Assembly (NCBI RefSeq): GCF_040126055.1
Contig: NZ_CP143541.1
Span: 3,348,001 to 3,412,000 of the forward strand
DNA length: 64,000 bases
Source: Pseudalkalibacillus sp. SCS-8
GTDB taxonomy: Bacteria > Bacillota > Bacilli > Bacillales > Fictibacillaceae
Direction of reading: 5' to 3'
Part shown: positions 60,377-64,000 of the stretch, piece after piece
How the letters are laid out: each line of letters starts with the position of its first letter
Position numbering within the stretch: position 1 is the first letter of the stretch
The notes under the pieces: model-generated
Database searches by the model: none
What the model saw: the letters and a program-made list of their open reading frames with translations, nothing else
What the model was told of the DNA's origin: nothing
Translations under genes and position numbers: made by a program

Positions 60377-60978
60377 GTCTCCTCCCTCCTTCTTTTACCA
60401 CCGAACACGGCATACAGCAGTAAGAGTGCGATGATGATGCCGGGATGGATGTGAAGAACCTCCATCAAGATCCAGGATAGGCCGATGAACAGAATCGCCT
60501 GTCCCCAGCCTAGTCCCTGCTTCGATTTTTTCGTAAATTGCCATGTCAGCTGAGCGAGCATGAACCCGACTACAGGTACGACTGCTTTCGTCATGCCCTG
60601 GACCCACGGTTTGTCCTTGTACATGCTGAGGGTGGTGAGTAATGCAATCATAGCAAGGATCGAAGGCAGGATTGTCGCCAAAACTGCATTCACCATGCCC
60701 GTTATTCCTGCAACCCGGTAGCCGATATATCCAGCAAGCTTTGTCGCAATCGGTCCAGGTAGTGTATTCCCGAGCGCAAGAAGATCTCCAAATTCATCGT
60801 CTGTAAACCACTTATAATGCTCAACGACTTCCTTATGGACGAGCGGAATGGAGGAAGGACCTCCTCCGTATCCGAATATCCCCACTCGGAAAAAAGCGAG
60901 GAAAAGGGCGATTTGTTTGTTTTGTCGTTTCGGTTTTGTTTCTTCTTGGGTGGTTTTTACTCTTCCTTCTGTTACCAA
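60373..60978 (-). CDS. Chromate transporter subunit (short-chain CHR)
   Basis: The 201-residue membrane protein is the partner of the preceding half: FRVGIFGYGGGPSSIPLVHKEVV (in parts) and LGNTLPGPIATKLAGYIGYR, with about six helices and a basic N-terminal tail. TTG 60978 overlaps the ggt stop by seven bases, so translation is probably coupled; no stronger start exists. Confidence 0.85.
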   Translation of the reverse strand: MVTEGRVKTTQEETKPKRQNKQIALFLAFFRVGIFGYGGGPSSIPLVHKEVVEHYKWFTDDEFGDLLALGNTLPGPIATKLAGYIGYRVAGITGMVNAVLATILPSILAMIALLTTLSMYKDKPWVQGMTKAVVPVVGFMLAQLTWQFTKKSKQGLGWGQAILFIGLSWILMEVLHIHPGIIIALLLLYAVFGGKRRREET

Positions 60979-62582
60979 GCAGCAACACTGCCATCTGTCC
61001 GGGATTCCGTTCCACCTGTAAGTACACCAGTTTCAGGGTCACGCCAAATGATTTGGCCCCTTCCGAAAGGTCCACCGTCGAGCGCCACCTGGATGTGATG
61101 CCCCTTCCGTGCAAGAGCTTGCGCGATGTGATTCGGAAAGTTCGGTTCAACGAGCACCTTTTTGTCCTCCATCCATTGCCAGCGTGGTGCATCAAGTGCC
61201 GCTTGCGGATTCAGATGGAAGTCCACCGTGTTCATGATGACCTGAAGATGCCCTTGAGGCTGCATGAATCCACCCATGACCCCGAATGGGCCAACAGGCT
61301 GGTCTCCTTTTGTCAGGAAGCCAGGGATAATCGTATGGAATGTCTTCTTACCGCCTTCAAGACGGTTATCATGGTCAGGATCCATGGAGAAATTGTGTCC
61401 ACGGTTTTGTAGGGCGATGCCCGTCCTCGGAACGACGAGTCCAGAACCGAAGCCCATGTAGTTGCTTTGAATGAAGGAAACCATGTTCCCTTCCTCATCC
61501 GCAGTTGAGAGGTAGACGGTTCCACCTTTTGGCGGTTCGCCTGGTTCAGGCTGACGTGCTTGCTCGCCGATCAGCTTTCTGCGTTCCTCAGCATATGTAT
61601 CGGATAAAAGGGCTTCTGCTGTCGTCGTCATAGAGCGTTCTTCTGAAACATATTTGAAACCATCCGTGAAGGATAGCTTCATCGCTTCAATCTGTTTATG
61701 ATACGTTTCGACATCGTCCCTTGAAGTGAACTCGTATCCTTTTAATAGATTCAACGCCATAAGTGCGATGATTCCTTGCCCATTCGGCGGGATTTCCCAA
61801 ACCTTGTAGCCGCGGTAATCGACACCGATCGGATCGACCCATTCAGGCTCGTAGTTTGCGAGGTCCTCTTTTCGGATGAACCCATTATATTTTTGGGAAA
61901 AAGCATCAATTTGTTCCGCTAGGTTCCCGCGGTAGAAGGATTCCGCTTTCGTCTCCGCAATTTCCTTCAACGTTGCAGCATGACCTTCAGATCGCCACAC
62001 CTCACCTACCTCTGGTGCTTTTCCTTCAGGTGCGAACGTGTCGAACCAATGCTTGAATTCGTCATCAGTGAGCACTTTTTTAAAGTGTTCGGCTGCCGCC
62101 TTCCAAAACTTGCCGAGCGTCGGAGATACCGGGTATCCTTTTTCCGCATATTCAATTGCCGGTGCCAGCACTTCTGTTAATGGGAGCTTTCCGAATCGTT
62201 CCGATAAAGCAGCCCACGCGCTTGGTGCTCCCGGAACGGTTACCGGGGTCCAGCCGAATTTCGGGATTTCCTCCATCCCTCTTTCCTTTAAGGCCTCGAT
62301 TGAAATCGACTGTGGTGAAGGTCCGCTCGCGTTCAAGCCATGGAGCTTTCCTTTCATCCAAACGAGTGCAAAAGCATCTCCTCCGATTCCGTTCGACGTC
62401 GGTTCGACAACGGTCAGGCAAGCAGCTGTCGCGATGGCAGCATCGACTGCGTTCCCGCCTTTTTTCAAAATGTCGAGACCGGCCTGCGCCGCCAATGGCT
62501 GTGATGTCGCTACCATGCCTTTCTTAGCGAAGGTTGTCATTCTTTGTGATGGATATGGGTTGTATAAATAATCCTGATTCAT
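60972..62582 (-). CDS. Gamma-glutamyltransferase family protein (YwrD-like)
   Basis: The 536-residue Ntn-hydrolase transfers or hydrolyses gamma-glutamyl groups from glutathione and similar substrates. Landmarks: GGNAVDAAIATAACLTVVEPTSNGIGGD (in parts) near the N terminus, the autocleavage/catalytic Thr in PKGGTVYLSTADEEGN, and a late GGFMQPQGHLQ. No signal peptide, so cytosolic, like YwrD and unlike secreted Ggt. ATG 62582 with GAGAGG nine bases upstream. It is followed by the chromate transporter genes in one transcript. Confidence 0.9.
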   Translation of the reverse strand: MNQDYLYNPYPSQRMTTFAKKGMVATSQPLAAQAGLDILKKGGNAVDAAIATAACLTVVEPTSNGIGGDAFALVWMKGKLHGLNASGPSPQSISIEALKERGMEEIPKFGWTPVTVPGAPSAWAALSERFGKLPLTEVLAPAIEYAEKGYPVSPTLGKFWKAAAEHFKKVLTDDEFKHWFDTFAPEGKAPEVGEVWRSEGHAATLKEIAETKAESFYRGNLAEQIDAFSQKYNGFIRKEDLANYEPEWVDPIGVDYRGYKVWEIPPNGQGIIALMALNLLKGYEFTSRDDVETYHKQIEAMKLSFTDGFKYVSEERSMTTTAEALLSDTYAEERRKLIGEQARQPEPGEPPKGGTVYLSTADEEGNMVSFIQSNYMGFGSGLVVPRTGIALQNRGHNFSMDPDHDNRLEGGKKTFHTIIPGFLTKGDQPVGPFGVMGGFMQPQGHLQVIMNTVDFHLNPQAALDAPRWQWMEDKKVLVEPNFPNHIAQALARKGHHIQVALDGGPFGRGQIIWRDPETGVLTGGTESRTDGSVAAW

Positions 62583-62696
62583 CTCTTTCATCCTCTCAAT
62601 TGTTGGCAAAACTGCTATGTCCATTATATCGAGAATGAGCGGATGTTCAATGATTTTGTCTGAAAATTCTGTTTAGGTATAGGGATTTTTGAGTTA

Positions 62697-62843
62697 ACAT
62701 GTGGAATTTTCGTTGAATTAGGTGATTTTACGCCTAGCTTGGGGAATTTTGGGCCTGCCTTGTGGAAATTTCTCCTCAGCTTGGGTAATTTTCTCCGCGA
62801 CTTGTGGAATTTCACGCTCAGCTTGGGGAATTCAGTATCTTTT
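62697..62843. repeat. 21-bp tandem repeat, about 7 degenerate units
   Basis: The landmark (C)TTG(T/G)GGAATTT recurs at 62701, 62722, 62741, 62762, 62783, 62804 and 62825, a step of about 21 bases. It could be read as seven-codon repeats in two frames, but neither frame has a ribosome site or an end beyond the array. It lies between ggt and atpC, in a gap of 330 bp. Confidence 0.85.
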
Positions 62844-62878
62844 TACTAGAAAATCCCCTCTACTGATCCTAATAAAAA

Positions 62879-62906
62879 AAGACCCCTTCGTTCCCGAAAG
62901 GGTCTT
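62879..62906 (-). terminator. Terminator of the atp operon
   Basis: Minus-strand AAGACCCTTTCG / CGAAGGGGTCTT stem (one G-T pair), GGAA loop, followed by TTTTT. Confidence 0.92.
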
Positions 62907-62912
62907 CCTTGT

Positions 62913-63335
<423 letters not shown>

Positions 63336-63341
63336 TTAATC

Positions 63342-64000
<659 letters not shown>

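Overview
The window is chromosomal DNA of an endospore-forming, probably flagellated member of the Bacillaceae. The evidence is the sporulation genes spoIIID, spoIIQ and spoIID, mbl next to flhO/flhP, murA next to ywmB and spoIID, and an atpD-atpC end. This gene order, read on the minus strand from the right edge, largely follows the Bacillus subtilis block atpDC ... ywmB-murAA-spoIID-spoIIQ ... spoIIID-mbl-flhO-flhP ... fabZ. Ribosome sites are strong, and GTG/TTG starts are frequent. I saw no tRNA, rRNA, CRISPR array or prophage. The species cannot be named from what is here.

Layout. 1-9.8 kb: envelope and secreted functions, namely an edge lipoprotein, an LCP wall-polymer transferase, a repeat-bearing M23 peptidase, a lipid kinase, a PLD-family enzyme and a YhcR-type nuclease/5'-nucleotidase. 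10.0-13.2 kb: a Spo0E-like regulator, a 52-bp tandem array of hairpin units, and a two-gene proton-driven motor resembling ZorA/ZorB without Zorya effectors. 13.3-24.8 kb: an AT-rich accessory region of immunity-type proteins (Imm26, DUF2750, SMI1/KNR4), small membrane proteins, lipoproteins, MBL and NUDIX hydrolases and a frameshifted proline iminopeptidase. 24.5-30.3 kb: a MecA_N-type penicillin-binding protein and a very acidic exported DUF5667 protein behind a cyclic-di-GMP-I riboswitch with a terminator. 30.5-36.1 kb: kynB, fabZ, a REP-associated tyrosine transposase (RAYT), epuA, flhP, flhO, mbl, spoIIID. 36.8-40.1 kb: an ATP-grasp / alpha-E / transglutaminase operon. 41.7-48.9 kb: a GntR-controlled ABC transporter, then spoIIQ, spoIID, murA, ywmB, ywzB. 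49.2-59.6 kb: an 11-gene nuo operon (A,B,C,D,H,I,J,K,L,M,N) lacking the NADH-oxidising subunits E, F and G. 59.8-64 kb: a two-gene chromate transporter, a gamma-glutamyltransferase and the end of the ATP synthase operon.

Through the left two thirds runs a dispersed palindromic repeat with core GTGTC(A/T)G(A/G)CAC or its complement. It lies in eight intergenic clusters, and one sits immediately upstream of the RAYT gene, as expected for a REP/RAYT system. A second dispersed element (ending GCGGAAAGCGYCCGC) occurs twice.

The items I would look at first are the REP/RAYT system, the 52-bp hairpin array beside the orphan ZorAB-like motor, the c-di-GMP riboswitch in front of the acidic DUF5667 protein, and the effector-less complex I with its approximately 250-residue Ala/Lys/Glu-rich NuoC extension.
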